Below are positions 8,687-20,334 of a stretch of 33,107 bases of DNA, piece after piece. A model generated the notes under the pieces. The model had not been told where the DNA came from. It searched no databases and saw only the letters and a program-made list of their open reading frames with translations. The translations under genes were made by a program, and so were the position numbers. The stretch comes from Thiobacillus denitrificans (GTDB lineage Bacteria; Pseudomonadota; Gammaproteobacteria; Burkholderiales; Thiobacillaceae), in NCBI GenBank assembly GCA_020725005.1, contig DYFW01000016.1:1-33107 (forward strand), read 5' to 3'. Each line of letters starts with the position of its first letter. Position 1 is the stretch's first letter.

Positions 8687-8881
8687 ATGAAGTGGACCGA
8701 CACGCTCGATATCGCCATCGAACTCGCCGAAGCCCACCCCGAAATCGACCCGCGCACCATTCGCTTCACCGACCTGCATCGCTGGGTGATGGAACTGCCC
8801 GAGTTCGACGACGACCCCAACCATTCCGGCGAGAAGATCCTCGAAGCGATCCAGATGGCCTGGATCGACGAAGTCAGCTGA
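8687..8881 (+). CDS. iscX: Fe-S assembly regulator IscX
   Basis: A 64-residue acidic protein (E. coli 66), the usual last gene of isc operons. It carries the family pattern MKWTDTLDIAIELAE, DPRTIRFTDLHRWVMEL, FDDDPNHSGEKILEAIQMAWIDE. IscX binds IscS and iron and tunes desulfurase activity in E. coli. The ATG follows the fdx stop by one base. A strong hairpin just downstream may end the operon. Confidence 0.95.
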   Translation: MKWTDTLDIAIELAEAHPEIDPRTIRFTDLHRWVMELPEFDDDPNHSGEKILEAIQMAWIDEVS

Positions 8882-8886
8882 CCCCC

Positions 8887-8913
8887 GGCGGACGCTGCAA
8901 ACCACCGTCCGCC
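8887..8913 (+). terminator. Hairpin after iscX, possible end of the isc operon
   Basis: GGCGGACG (8887-8894) and CGTCCGCC (8906-8913) form a perfect 8-bp stem with an 11-base loop, six bases after the iscX stop. No T tract follows (CCGCTTCC), so it is not a classical intrinsic terminator. It may work with Rho or only stabilise the 3' end. The flagellar genes start 45 bases further on. Confidence 0.45.
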
Positions 8914-8958
8914 CCGCTTCCCGCCTCGTGCTAGACTCCCTCAAAATTCGAGACGAGC

Positions 8959-9729
8959 ATGGCCGAGGATACAGACCTTTCCCGTACCGAACCGGCGAGT
9001 CCGCGGCGCCTGCAGGCGGCGCGCGAGGCGGGCGACGTGCCGCGCTCGCGCGAACTGGCCGCCTGGGTGATGCTGCTGGCGGCGCTGGGCGTGCTGGGCT
9101 GGCAGGCGCCGCATCTGTTCGAGGCGCTGCGCGTTGCCACCGAGGCCGCCTTCCTCCACGCCGCGCATCCCCTGGCGCCGGCGTTCGTCGAGGCGGCGAC
9201 CGCCGCGCTGTGGTCCCTGCTGCCCGTTCTTGCCGCCTTGTTCGTCGCCGCGCTGGCGGGCCCGGTGCTGCTCTCGGGCTGGGTGTACGCGCCGCAGCTC
9301 ACCCAGGCCGACCTGGGTCGCGCCAATCCCGCCAAACCCCTGACGCGCCTGTTTTCGGCCGACGCCTGGTTCGACGGCGGGCTGGCGGCTGTAAAACTCG
9401 CGCTCGTCGCGGTCGCGGTCGCGTGGGCACTCACGACCGGCTGGCCGATGCTCGACACGCTGGCATCCGGCCCGGATGCGCTGGCGAGCTGGCTGGGCCG
9501 GGGCGTGCTGGCGGTGGCCGGCGCGCTGGCGGTAGCGGCGGCGCTCGACGCCGGCTGGCGCTGGTGGCGCTACCTGCGGCGGCACGCGATGACCTGGCAG
9601 GAGATGCTGGCCGAGGCGCGCGAAGCCGAGCTGCCGCCCGAGGTGCAGGCGCAGCTGCGCGCGCGGCAGCAGCAGGCGGGGCGGCGGGCGAACGCCGGAT
9701 CCGGAACGATTGACGAGGTGATCGGGTGA
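8959..9729 (+). CDS. flhB: Flagellar export protein FlhB lacking the autocleaving C-terminal domain
   Basis: A 256-residue protein; normal FlhB is ~350-385. The N-terminus has the FlhB signature PRRLQAAREAGDVPRSREL (15-33). About four membrane segments follow, then the cytoplasmic linker start HAMTWQEMLAEAREAELPPEVQAQLRARQQQ. It stops at RRANAGSGTIDEVIG, just where family members continue with a conserved strand and the Asn-Pro-Thr-His cleavage site. That domain controls the switch from rod/hook to filament export. The stop overlaps the flhA start by four bases, leaving no room for a frameshifted remainder. Either the C-domain is made elsewhere as a separate protein or the switch works differently. 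Confidence 0.85.
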   Translation: MAEDTDLSRTEPASPRRLQAAREAGDVPRSRELAAWVMLLAALGVLGWQAPHLFEALRVATEAAFLHAAHPLAPAFVEAATAALWSLLPVLAALFVAALAGPVLLSGWVYAPQLTQADLGRANPAKPLTRLFSADAWFDGGLAAVKLALVAVAVAWALTTGWPMLDTLASGPDALASWLGRGVLAVAGALAVAAALDAGWRWWRYLRRHAMTWQEMLAEAREAELPPEVQAQLRARQQQAGRRANAGSGTIDEVIG

Positions 9730-11801
9730 GCGCACAGGGTGCTGTGCTGCTCGGCATGCCGATGAACCGGCTGGCGGTGCCGGCGCTGGTGCTGCTGGTG
9801 CTGGCGATGATGGTGCTGCCGCTGCCCACCTTCATGCTCGACGCGCTGTTCACGCTCAACATCGCGCTCGCCATGATCGTGCTGCTGGTGAGCCTCAACG
9901 CGCGGCGGCCGCTCGATTTCTCGGTATTCCCCACCGTGCTGCTGCTGACCACGCTGATGCGCCTGGCGCTCAACGTGGCGTCCACCCGCATCATCCTGAT
10001 GCAGGGCCACACCGGTCCGGACGCGGCGGGCAAGGTGATCGAGTCGTTCGGCAATTTCCTGGTCGGCGGCAACTACGTCGTCGGCTTCGTCGTGTTCCTC
10101 ATCCTCGTCATCATCAATTTCGTCGTCATCACCAAGGGCGCCGGCCGCATCGCCGAGGTGGCGGCGCGCTTCACCCTCGATTCGATGCCGGGCAAGCAGC
10201 TCGCGGTGGATGCCGACCTCAACGCCGGCTTCATCGACGAAGCCGAGGCACGCGCGCGACGCCACGACATCGGGCGCGAAGCCGACTTCTACGGCGCCAT
10301 GGACGGTGCTTCCAAGTTCGTCCGCGGCGACGCCATCGCCGGCATCATCATCCTGCTGGTCAATCTCATCGGCGGCGTGCTGGTCGGCTTGTTCCAGCAC
10401 GACCTCGGGCTGACCGAGGCGCTCGGCCGCTACGCGCTTCTCACCGTGGGCGACGGCCTGGTGACGCAGATCCCGGCGCTGGTGATCTCGACCGCGGCCG
10501 GCATCGTGGTGAGCCGCGCGTCGAGCGAGCAGGATCTCAGCCGGGAATTCTCCACCCAGGTATTCGGCCGGCCGCAGACGCTCTATGTATCGGCCGCCGT
10601 GCTCGGCACGCTGGGGCTGATCCCGGGCACGCCGCACGCCGCCTTTCTCAGCATCGCCCTGGTGCTCGCCGGGCTCGGCGCCTGGCTGATGCGGCGGCAG
10701 CGCCGCATCCCCGAGTTGCTGTCGCCCGAACCGGAGGAGGAATCGCCGGCGACGCTCGACGTCACCTGGGCCGACATTCCCCCCGTCGACGTGCTCGCGC
10801 TCGAGATCGGCTACCGCCTGATCCCGCTGGTCGACCGCAACCAGGACGGCGCCGCGCTTGCGAGGATCACCGAGGCACGCCGCGCCTTCGCCGCCGACAT
10901 GGGGCTGGTGGTGCCGCTCATCCGCGTGCGCGACAATCTGCAGCTCAAGCCCAACAGCTACCGCATCACGCTCAAGGGCGTCGTCGTCGCGCAGGGCGAG
11001 TTGCCCGGCGGCCAAGTGCTGGCGGTCGACATGGGCGACGTGCTGGGGCGGCTCGACGGCACGCCCGGCAGCGATCCGCTCACCGGCCTGCCCGGCATCT
11101 GGATCGAGGCCGCAAAGGCGGAAGACGCCGAATTGCGCGGCTTCGTCGTGTTCACGCCCGCCGATCTCATCGCGCGCGAAGTCGAGGCGGTGTTCCGCCA
11201 GCATGCCCCCGAGCTCCTCGGCCGCACCGAGGTGCAGCAGCTCCTCGACACCCTGTCGCGCACCCAGCCTGGGCTGGTCGAGGACGTCACGCCGCGCCAC
11301 TTGCCGCTCACCAGCGTGCAGGCGGTGCTGCAGCAGCTGATCGCGGAGAATGTCTCCATACGCGACACGCGCACCCTGTTCGAGACGCTCGCGGCGCGTG
11401 CGCCCACCACGCAGGCGATCGATGAACTGGTCGAGACCGTGCGCGCGGCGCTCGGGCGCAGCATCGTCGACCGCCTGTTCGAGGGCCGCGATACCCTGCA
11501 CGTGATCGGGCTTGCTGCGGAAACCGAAACGCGGCTGCTCAACGAAATGGGCGAGGAGGGCGAGGCGCTGCTGACACCGGCGACGATCGACGCGTTGAAC
11601 GAGGCGGCCGAACGGGCCGTCGCCGAGCAGGCGCGCGCGGGCCATCCGCCTGTCGTGCTGACTTCGCCCGCCTTGCGTCCCATTCTGTCGCGCCTGCTGC
11701 GGCGCAACCTGCCGCAGCTCTCGGTAATTGCCTACGCCGAGGTGCCTGCCGATAAAATGGTGCAGGTGACGACGGAACTCAGAATCGGAGCCGATGCATG
11801 A
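9726..11801 (+). CDS. flhA: Flagellar export apparatus protein FlhA
   Basis: A 691-residue protein of normal length. About eight N-terminal membrane helices (~15-310) are followed by a cytoplasmic domain that forms the nonameric export ring. The FHIPEP signature is visible as LMRLALNVASTRIIL (~77-91), with VITKGAGRIAEVAARF and DSMPGKQLAVDADL in the conserved cytoplasmic loop. The C-terminal part (LLGRTEVQQLLD, LVEDVTP) is intact. It opens with GTG in a GTGA overlap with flhB and ends in an ATGA overlap with flhF, so all three are translationally coupled. Confidence 0.96.
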   Translation: MSAQGAVLLGMPMNRLAVPALVLLVLAMMVLPLPTFMLDALFTLNIALAMIVLLVSLNARRPLDFSVFPTVLLLTTLMRLALNVASTRIILMQGHTGPDAAGKVIESFGNFLVGGNYVVGFVVFLILVIINFVVITKGAGRIAEVAARFTLDSMPGKQLAVDADLNAGFIDEAEARARRHDIGREADFYGAMDGASKFVRGDAIAGIIILLVNLIGGVLVGLFQHDLGLTEALGRYALLTVGDGLVTQIPALVISTAAGIVVSRASSEQDLSREFSTQVFGRPQTLYVSAAVLGTLGLIPGTPHAAFLSIALVLAGLGAWLMRRQRRIPELLSPEPEEESPATLDVTWADIPPVDVLALEIGYRLIPLVDRNQDGAALARITEARRAFAADMGLVVPLIRVRDNLQLKPNSYRITLKGVVVAQGELPGGQVLAVDMGDVLGRLDGTPGSDPLTGLPGIWIEAAKAEDAELRGFVVFTPADLIAREVEAVFRQHAPELLGRTEVQQLLDTLSRTQPGLVEDVTPRHLPLTSVQAVLQQLIAENVSIRDTRTLFETLAARAPTTQAIDELVETVRAALGRSIVDRLFEGRDTLHVIGLAAETETRLLNEMGEEGEALLTPATIDALNEAAERAVAEQARAGHPPVVLTSPALRPILSRLLRRNLPQLSVIAYAEVPADKMVQVTTELRIGADA

Positions 11802-12925
11802 GCGTACAGGTCTTCATCGCGCCGAACGCCCGCGAAGGGCTCGCACGGGTAAGGCAGGTTCTCGGCGACGACGCCGTGGTGCTGTCGACGCGACCGCACC
11901 CGCAGGGCGTGGAACTGCTGGCGAGCGCCTACGGCGATCTGGCCGTGACCGCGGCGGCGGAAAGCGCCGACGCCGCGGGCGGCTCGCGCATCCTGCAGGA
12001 GCTGGCGCGCCTGCGCGGCATGCTGCAGAACCAGCTCGCCGGTTTTGCCTGGGGAGCCACGCGGCGGCGCGATCCCGTGCGCGTCGACCTGATGCAGACG
12101 CTGTTCGCCGCCGGCTTTGGCAGCGCGCTCGCGCGCACGCTTGCCGCGCGCCTGCCGCGCGGGCTCGACGCCGACGCCGCGCAGCGCTGGTTGCGGCAGG
12201 TGCTGATCCGCAACCTGCCGCTGTTGCCGCGCGACACCGATCTGCTCGCGCGCGGCGGCCGCTACGCGCTGGTCGGCTCGACCGGCTCGGGCAAGACCAC
12301 TACGCTCGCCAAGCTCGCCGCCCGTGCCGTCGACACGCACGGTGCGGCGCGCGTCGCCCTGGTCGCGGCCGACGCGTATCGTGTCGGCGCGACGGCCCAG
12401 CTCCGGGTCTACGCCGATCTCCTCGGCGTATCGCTGCACGTTGCCGAAGACGGGAACAAACTGGCGCGCCTGCTGCCCTTGCTCGCCGACCGCGCGCTGG
12501 TGCTGATCGACACCGCCGGCCACGCGCCGAACGATCCGCGTCTCCTCGCGGGCCCGGCACTCGACGCGCTGGCGGTGCGTCGCCTCGCCGTGATCGCCGC
12601 CAACCAGCAGGGGGCGGCGATCGAGCAGGCGATGCAGCGTTTCGGCCAGGGGGCGGCCGGTTGCATACTCACCAAGCTCGACGAAACGCCGCAGCCGGGC
12701 GCCGCGCTCGACGGCCTGCTGCGCCACCGCCTGCCGCTGGCCTGGATCAGCGGTGGCCAGCGCGTGCCGGAGGACCTGCATCGGCCCAACGCCGCCTACC
12801 TTGTCGACCGGGCGCTCAAGGGCGGGCAACTCGCCACGCCCTATGCGCTCGAGGCCGAGGACTGGCCCTTGATGGCGGGGGTCGAAGCCGACCGCGCCGA
12901 ACGCCGTCGCGGCCATGGCAGCTGA
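11798..12925 (+). CDS. flhF: Flagellar placement GTPase FlhF (SRP family)
   Basis: A 375-residue protein, at the short end for FlhF. The N-terminal B domain reads VFIAPNAREGLARVRQVLG (5-23). The SRP-type G domain has GSTGSGKTTTLAKLA (P-loop), ADAYRVGATAQLRVYADLLGV, LIDTAGHAPNDPRLL and TKLDETPQPGAALDG, so GTP binding looks intact. FlhF sets the cell-pole site and number of flagella with FlhG. It overlaps flhA by four bases and the next gene by eleven. Confidence 0.94.
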   Translation: MSVQVFIAPNAREGLARVRQVLGDDAVVLSTRPHPQGVELLASAYGDLAVTAAAESADAAGGSRILQELARLRGMLQNQLAGFAWGATRRRDPVRVDLMQTLFAAGFGSALARTLAARLPRGLDADAAQRWLRQVLIRNLPLLPRDTDLLARGGRYALVGSTGSGKTTTLAKLAARAVDTHGAARVALVAADAYRVGATAQLRVYADLLGVSLHVAEDGNKLARLLPLLADRALVLIDTAGHAPNDPRLLAGPALDALAVRRLAVIAANQQGAAIEQAMQRFGQGAAGCILTKLDETPQPGAALDGLLRHRLPLAWISGGQRVPEDLHRPNAAYLVDRALKGGQLATPYALEAEDWPLMAGVEADRAERRRGHGS

Positions 12926-13553
12926 CCAGGCCGCCGGCCTGCGTCGCCGCCAGACCGCGCGCGCGGCGCCCTGTATCCACTTGCATTCGTCACAGCCGGC
13001 GACGGCCCACCATCTTCTCGAGGCATTGTCCCGGCAAGGGCTGGATACGCTGCTGATCGATGCGCAGGGCCGCCACCTCGGCCATGCGCCGCGCAGCCTG
13101 TTCGACTGGCGACAGCAGCTCGCCCGCCGCCAGCTGCATTTACATGCGCTGCCCGCCGGGGCGGCCTGGCACGCGCCGGGCGTCGAGACGGACACGGCGG
13201 CGCTGGCCGTGCTGTCGGCGCGCCATGACTGCCTCGTCGTCGACCATCCGCTGGACATGGGCAGCGTCGCGGCGCTGCCCTCCCCAGGCCATGTCCGCGT
13301 ACTCGACGTGTCGCCGGCTGACGTCAAGCCGGCCTATCGGCTTTTGAAGACGCTGGCGCACCTGGCGTGCGGCGCCGACATCCTGCTCCTCGGCGAAGCG
13401 GCGGCGTGCGCGCAACTCGAAGCCGCGTGCAGGCAATTCCTCGACGCGAAGCATGCGCAAAGAATAGGCAGCCTGGCGCAGGAAACTGATGCATACGCCG
13501 CGCTTGCCGTTAGAATGGCGGGCGAGGAGACGGGTCCGCAGGCCGTCACATAA
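12915..13553 (+). CDS. FlhG-like protein with FlhF-activating motif but no P-loop
   Basis: A 212-residue protein in the position of flhG. Residues 4-10 read DQAAGLR, matching the DQAxxLR motif by which FlhG stimulates FlhF GTPase. The rest follows a MinD-like outline at weak similarity: LIDAQGRHLG (~47-56) in place of the LLDADLG segment, DCLVVDHPLD in place of the Walker B region, and LDVSPADVKPAYRLLKTLAHL near a usual TPEPTxxxDAYxxIK helix. The deviant Walker A motif (KGGxGKT) is absent; the slot reads HLHSSQPATAHHLLEAL. ATP-dependent dimerisation therefore seems lost. The start overlaps flhF by eleven bases. Calling it FlhG-like rests on position, motif and outline. Confidence 0.75.
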   Translation: MAADQAAGLRRRQTARAAPCIHLHSSQPATAHHLLEALSRQGLDTLLIDAQGRHLGHAPRSLFDWRQQLARRQLHLHALPAGAAWHAPGVETDTAALAVLSARHDCLVVDHPLDMGSVAALPSPGHVRVLDVSPADVKPAYRLLKTLAHLACGADILLLGEAAACAQLEAACRQFLDAKHAQRIGSLAQETDAYAALAVRMAGEETGPQAVT

Positions 13554-13579
13554 TACGACCCAGGAACACATGCAGAACT

Positions 13580-14290
13580 ATGTCGGGTAAAGCGTCGTCG
13601 CAGGACGAACAGATCAGGAAGTACGCGCCGCTGGTCAAGCGCATTGCCTACCACATGATGGCGCGGCTGCCCGCCAGCGTCGAGGTCGACGACCTCATCC
13701 AGGTCGGGCTCATCGGCCTGATGGACGCGGTGTCCCGGTTCGACGGCACCCAGGGCGCGCAATTCGAGTCCTACGCCACCCAGCGCATACGCGGCGCCAT
13801 GCTCGACGAGCTGCGCGAGGCCGACTGGCTGCCGCGCCACGTGCGGCAGAAATCGCGCCAGATCGAAGCGGCGATCCACCGGCTGGAGCAGCGCAACGGC
13901 AAACCGCCGACCGAGCAGGAAATCTCCGCCGAGCTCGGCATGCCGATCGACCAGTACCAGGCCATGCTGGGCGATGTGAAATGCTCGCAACTGCTCTACT
14001 ACGAGGATTTCTCCGACGAAGACAGCGCGAGCTTTCTCGAACGCTACCTCGTCGATGGCGCGAGCGACCCGCTGGCGCTACTCGAGGACGGCGGCTTCCG
14101 CAAGAGCCTCATCGAGGCGATCCATCGCCTGCCCGAGCGCGAGCGCAGCATGATGGGCATGTATTACGAACAGGACATGAACCTCAAGGAAATCGGCGCC
14201 GTGCTCGGCGTGTCAGAATCGCGCGTGTGCCAGTTGCATTCCCAGGCGGTCGCGCGCCTGCGCGCCCAGCTGAAGATCTGGAAGGACTGA
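13580..14290 (+). CDS. fliA: Flagellar sigma factor FliA (sigma-28)
   Basis: A 236-residue sigma-70-family factor lacking region 1. Region 2 includes [53 protein letters not shown]; region 3 has [13 protein letters not shown]; region 4 has [23 protein letters not shown] and [17 protein letters not shown]. In the family FliA directs late flagellar and chemotaxis genes and is held by FlgM until hook completion. It closes this short flagellar block; no mot or che genes follow in the window. Confidence 0.96.
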   Translation: MSGKASSQDEQIRKYAPLVKRIAYHMMARLPASVEVDDLIQVGLIGLMDAVSRFDGTQGAQFESYATQRIRGAMLDELREADWLPRHVRQKSRQIEAAIHRLEQRNGKPPTEQEISAELGMPIDQYQAMLGDVKCSQLLYYEDFSDEDSASFLERYLVDGASDPLALLEDGGFRKSLIEAIHRLPERERSMMGMYYEQDMNLKEIGAVLGVSESRVCQLHSQAVARLRAQLKIWKD

Positions 14291-14300
14291 GTCCCGGACA

Positions 14301-14313
14301 CGGCGCTTCGCCG
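14301..14313 (+). terminator. Small GC hairpin after fliA
   Basis: CGGCG (14301-14305) and CGCCG (14309-14313) form a short stem with a three-base loop, ten bases past the fliA stop. No T tract follows. A GATAAT -10-like box (14324-14329) lies just downstream but I find no -35 partner. Together they may mark the boundary between the flagellar block and the malic enzyme gene; support is weak. Confidence 0.3.
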
Positions 14314-14360
14314 CCAAATCCGCGATAATGCAGGCTTTCCACCCTGTCTGCGCGCTTGCA

Positions 14361-15584
<1,224 letters not shown>

Positions 15585-15611
15585 GTCGCTGATCTGGCGA
15601 GAGCCGAATCG

Positions 15612-15992
15612 ATGAAGCCGATCACGCGCCCCGTTTACCTGGACTTGCTGCGCATCCATCTGCCGCTTCCCGGCTGGGTGTCGATCCTGCACCGGGTATC
15701 GGGCGCCCTGCTGTTCCTCGCCTTGCCGCTTGGCGTGTGGGCGCTGTCGGTTTCCTTGTCCGGCGAAGCCGGGTTTCGCGCGATGGCCGCCGCTGCCGGC
15801 AGCGTGCCGGCGAAGCTGCTGCTGGTCGGCCTCGCCTGGGCGTTCTCGCATCATCTGTTCGCCGGCTTGCGCCACCTCGCGCTCGATGCGCACTGGGGTA
15901 CGGCATGGGCGCAGGCGCGGCGCAGCAGCCTGGCGGTGATGGCGGCGAGCGGCGCGGTGACGCTCGTCGTCGGCTGGAGGTTGTTCGCTTGA
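15612..15992 (+). CDS. sdhC: Succinate dehydrogenase cytochrome b556 subunit SdhC
   Basis: A 126-residue membrane anchor with three hydrophobic helices (~30-48, 67-90, 105-122). SILHRVSG (24-31) holds the conserved Ser, His and Arg of the ubiquinone site. [14 protein letters not shown] (79-92) carries the probable heme b ligand His81. With SdhD it binds heme and passes electrons from succinate to quinone. It is first of a tightly overlapping set sdhC-sdhD-sdhA-sdhB. Confidence 0.94.
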   Translation: MKPITRPVYLDLLRIHLPLPGWVSILHRVSGALLFLALPLGVWALSVSLSGEAGFRAMAAAAGSVPAKLLLVGLAWAFSHHLFAGLRHLALDAHWGTAWAQARRSSLAVMAASGAVTLVVGWRLFA

Positions 15993-16333
15993 AAGCAATC
16001 ACGGGTGCGCACAGCGGCACCGGCAGCTGGCTGCTGCAGCGCGCCACGGCGGTGCTGCTCGCGCTCGCCCTGCCAGGGCTGGCGGTTTACGTTCTGGCGG
16101 CGCTGCCGGTCGATTTCGCGGGCTGGCAGGCGCTGTTCGCGCCGCAAGGGGTGCGCGTGCTGCTGCTGCTCGCCGCCGTCGCGCTTGCGCTGCACGCCTG
16201 GGTCGGCATGCGCGATATTCTCATGGATTACGTGCGGCCCACCGGGGTGCGTCTCGCGCTGCTGCTGGCAGTGATCGTCGTCCTCGCCGGCAGCGTCGTC
16301 TGGTTGGCCGCCGTCCTGTGGAGGCCGGCATGA
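15989..16333 (+). CDS. sdhD: Succinate dehydrogenase membrane anchor SdhD
   Basis: A 114-residue anchor with three hydrophobic helices. [17 protein letters not shown] (68-84) contains the heme ligand position His69 and the quinone-site Asp80-Tyr81 (E. coli His71, Asp82-Tyr83). No ATG or GTG fits at the N-terminus. The best start is the TTG at 15989 (then [19 protein letters not shown]), which overlaps the sdhC stop in a TTGA. The end overlaps sdhA by four bases. Translation therefore probably depends on coupling to sdhC. Confidence 0.92.
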   Translation: MKAITGAHSGTGSWLLQRATAVLLALALPGLAVYVLAALPVDFAGWQALFAPQGVRVLLLLAAVALALHAWVGMRDILMDYVRPTGVRLALLLAVIVVLAGSVVWLAAVLWRPA

Positions 16334-18084
16334 ACACGCGCCGCGTCGATGCGCTGATTGTCGGCGGCGGCGGCGCGGGCCTGCGCGCGGCGCTCCAGTT
16401 GGCGCGCTCGGACCACAAGGTCGCGGTGGTGTCCAAGGTCTTCCCGACGCGCTCGCACACGGTGTCGGCGCAGGGTGGCATCACCGCCGCGCTCGCCAAC
16501 GTCGACGACGACCGCTGGGAATGGCACATGTACGACACGGTCAAGGGCGGCGACTGGCTCGGCGACCAGGACGCGATCGAGTTCATGTGCCGCGAGGCCG
16601 CCAGCGCGGTCTACGAACTCGAACACATGGGACTGCCTTTCTCGCGGCTCGCCAACGGCAGGATCTATCAGCGGCCGTTCGGCGGGCAGTCGAAGCATTT
16701 CGGCGGCGAGCAGGCCACGCGCACCTGTGCCGCCGCCGACCGCACCGGCCACGCGCTCTTGCACACGCTCTACCAGCAGAACATCAAGCATCGCACGCAG
16801 TTCTTCGACGAATATTTCGCGCTCGACCTGGTGCGCGACGACGAGGGCTATTGCCTCGGCGTCACCGCGCTGTGCATCGAAACCGGCGAGCCTGTCCTGA
16901 TCGAGGCGCGCGTGACGCTGCTCGCCACCGGCGGGGCGGGGCGCGTGTTCGGCAACAGCAGCAACGCCATGATCAACACCGGCGACGGCCTCGGCATGGC
17001 GCTGCGCGCCGGCCTGCCGCTCGAGGACATGGAATTCTGGCAGTTCCATCCGACCGGGATTGCCGGTGTCGGCTGCCTCATCACCGAGGGCGCGCGGGGC
17101 GAGGGCGGCTATCTGGTGAACAGGCACGGCGAGCGTTTCATGGAACGCTACGCGCCGCATGCAAAGGATCTCGCCGGGCGCGACGTGGTCGCGCGCGCCA
17201 TCGCGATCGAGATCGCCGAGGGCCGCGGCTGCGGGCCGCGTGGCGATTACGTCGACCTCAAGCTCGATCATCTGGGCGAGGCGGCGATCGCCGCCAAGCT
17301 GCCCGGCATCCGCGACCTCGCGATCCGCTTTGCCGGGGTCGACCCGGCGCGCGCGCCGATACCGGTCGCGCCCACCGCGCATTACATGATGGGGGGCATC
17401 CCCACCAACCTCTCCGGCCAGGTCGTCGTGCCGGCCCATACCGGCCCCGAGGAGCCGGTGCCGGGTCTCTATGCCGCCGGCGAATGCGCCTGCGTGTCGG
17501 TGCACGGCGCCAACCGTCTCGGCGGCAACTCGCTGCTTGATCTTGTCGTATTCGGCCGCGCTGCGAGCAGGCACATGCTGGAATATCTTCGCGACAATCC
17601 CTATCCGCGCCCGCTGCCCGAAGCGGCTGCCGAAGCCAGTCTTGCGCGGCTCGCACGCTGGGAACGGCCCGGTGACGAACGCGTTGCCGCCATTGCCGAC
17701 GATCTGCGCCGCACCATGCAACGGCATTGCGGCGTCTTCCGCACCGAAGCCGTGCTGCGCGAAGGCCTGCAACAGCTCGATGAACTCGAAGCGCGTCTTG
17801 CGCGCGCGGGCCTTGCCGACACCAGCCGCGTCTTCAACACGGCGCGCATCGAGGCGCTGGAACTCGAAAACCTGATCGGCGTGGCGCGCGCCACGCTGGT
17901 GTCGGCGATCCATCGCACCGAAAGCCGCGGCGCGCACACGCGCGAGGATTTTCCCGAGCGCGACGACGAGAACTGGCTCAAGCACACGCTGTATTCGCGC
18001 GCGGGCGACCAGGTCGATACCAAGCCGGTGCGGCTGAAGCCGCTGACGGTGGAGTCGGTGAAGCCGAAGGCGCGGGTGTATTGA
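16330..18084 (+). CDS. sdhA: Succinate dehydrogenase flavoprotein subunit SdhA
   Basis: A 584-residue flavoprotein (E. coli 588) oxidising succinate to fumarate. The FAD-binding GGGGAGL lies at 12-18. The covalent FAD attachment histidine is H43 in [13 protein letters not shown]. Active-site segments are [23 protein letters not shown] and [13 protein letters not shown]. The ATG at 16330 overlaps the sdhD stop (ATGA); a GTG at 16318 would add four residues but lacks family support. The C-terminus has the usual NWLKHTLY segment. Confidence 0.98.
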   Translation: MNTRRVDALIVGGGGAGLRAALQLARSDHKVAVVSKVFPTRSHTVSAQGGITAALANVDDDRWEWHMYDTVKGGDWLGDQDAIEFMCREAASAVYELEHMGLPFSRLANGRIYQRPFGGQSKHFGGEQATRTCAAADRTGHALLHTLYQQNIKHRTQFFDEYFALDLVRDDEGYCLGVTALCIETGEPVLIEARVTLLATGGAGRVFGNSSNAMINTGDGLGMALRAGLPLEDMEFWQFHPTGIAGVGCLITEGARGEGGYLVNRHGERFMERYAPHAKDLAGRDVVARAIAIEIAEGRGCGPRGDYVDLKLDHLGEAAIAAKLPGIRDLAIRFAGVDPARAPIPVAPTAHYMMGGIPTNLSGQVVVPAHTGPEEPVPGLYAAGECACVSVHGANRLGGNSLLDLVVFGRAASRHMLEYLRDNPYPRPLPEAAAEASLARLARWERPGDERVAAIADDLRRTMQRHCGVFRTEAVLREGLQQLDELEARLARAGLADTSRVFNTARIEALELENLIGVARATLVSAIHRTESRGAHTREDFPERDDENWLKHTLYSRAGDQVDTKPVRLKPLTVESVKPKARVY

Positions 18085-18779
18085 TGAAATTCCGCCTCTA
18101 CCGCTACAGCCCCGAAACCGGCGAGCAACCCTTCATGCAGGACGTCGAGCTCGACATCGAGCCTGCCGGCAGGATGCTGCTCGACGCGCTGATCGCGATC
18201 AAGGCGCAGGACGAAACGCTCTCGATGCGGCGCTCCTGCCGCGAGGGCGTGTGCGGCTCGGACGCGGTGAACGTCAACGGCAGGAACCGGCTGGCCTGCA
18301 TCACGCCGCTGACCGAGCTGAAAGAGCCGGTCGAGGTGCGTCCGCTGCCGGGCCTGCCGGTGATCCGCGACCTGGTCGTGGACATGGCGCCGTTCTACCA
18401 ACAGTACCGTTCGGTCAAGCCCTGGCTGATCAACGACACGCCCGAGCCTGAAGTCGAACGCCTGCAATTGCCCGAGGATCGCGACCGGCTCGACGGCGCC
18501 TACGAATGCATCCTGTGCGCCTGTTGCACCACCGCCTGTCCGTCGTTCTGGTGGAATCCGGAAACCTTCGTCGGCCCGGCGGGACTCCTGCAGGCGTGGC
18601 GTTTCATCGCCGATTCGCGCGACGAGGCGACTGCGGCGCGACTCGACAACCTGGAAGACCCTTACCGGCTGTACCGCTGCCGCGGCATCATGAACTGCGT
18701 CGATGCGTGCCCCAAGGGCCTGAACCCGACAGCGGCGATCGGGCACATCAAGGCGCTGCTGGTCAGGCGCCGTGTCTGA
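18084..18779 (+). CDS. sdhB: Succinate dehydrogenase iron-sulfur subunit SdhB
   Basis: A 231-residue subunit carrying three Fe-S centres between the flavin and quinone. The [2Fe-2S] ligands are C52, C57, D60 and C72. ECILCACCTTACPSFWW (141-157) and CRGIMNCVDACPKGLNP (199-215) supply the [4Fe-4S] and [3Fe-4S] centres. The ATG at 18084 shares one base with the sdhA stop (TGATG). Its three clusters make it a likely client of the isc genes in this window. Confidence 0.98.
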   Translation: MKFRLYRYSPETGEQPFMQDVELDIEPAGRMLLDALIAIKAQDETLSMRRSCREGVCGSDAVNVNGRNRLACITPLTELKEPVEVRPLPGLPVIRDLVVDMAPFYQQYRSVKPWLINDTPEPEVERLQLPEDRDRLDGAYECILCACCTTACPSFWWNPETFVGPAGLLQAWRFIADSRDEATAARLDNLEDPYRLYRCRGIMNCVDACPKGLNPTAAIGHIKALLVRRRV

Positions 18780-19010
18780 TCCGATTGCCTGGCGCTGCCG
18801 GCGCGGCCTGCTCGAGCTCGACCTGCTCCTGAGTGGCTTTTGGGCCGCGCACCGCGCTACACTTGAGCCTGACGAGCGGGCCGCGCTGGAAAGGCTGCTG
18901 GCCCTGCCGGACATGGAGATCGTCGACCGGATCGAAGGCCGCGTGCCCGCCGGCGATGCCACCCTGGCGGCGCTCGTCGAACGCCTGAACAATTTTCGAG
19001 ACACAGTAGG

Positions 19011-19014
<4 letters not shown>
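18772..19014 (+). CDS. sdhE: FAD assembly factor SdhE
   Basis: An 80-residue helical protein that promotes covalent flavin attachment to SdhA. The family RGxxE motif is present as [11 protein letters not shown] (10-20). It starts with GTG at 18772, overlapping the sdhB stop by eight bases, and ends in an ATGA overlap with gltA. Position right after sdhB is the usual one in betaproteobacteria. Confidence 0.93.
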
Positions 19015-20306
<1,292 letters not shown>

Positions 20307-20334
20307 TCGCCGTGCGCCTGGCGGAGACATCCCG

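Noticed and set aside
8932-8937. TAGACT as a -10 box for the flagellar block.
   Set aside because: No -35 hexamer at a usable distance, and no sigma-28 or sigma-54 pattern in the 77-base gap; left unannotated.
9726-9790. A frameshift hiding the rest of FlhB after its stop.
   Set aside because: The sequence immediately downstream is the well-conserved FlhA N-terminus in the overlapping frame; no NPTH segment appears in any frame.
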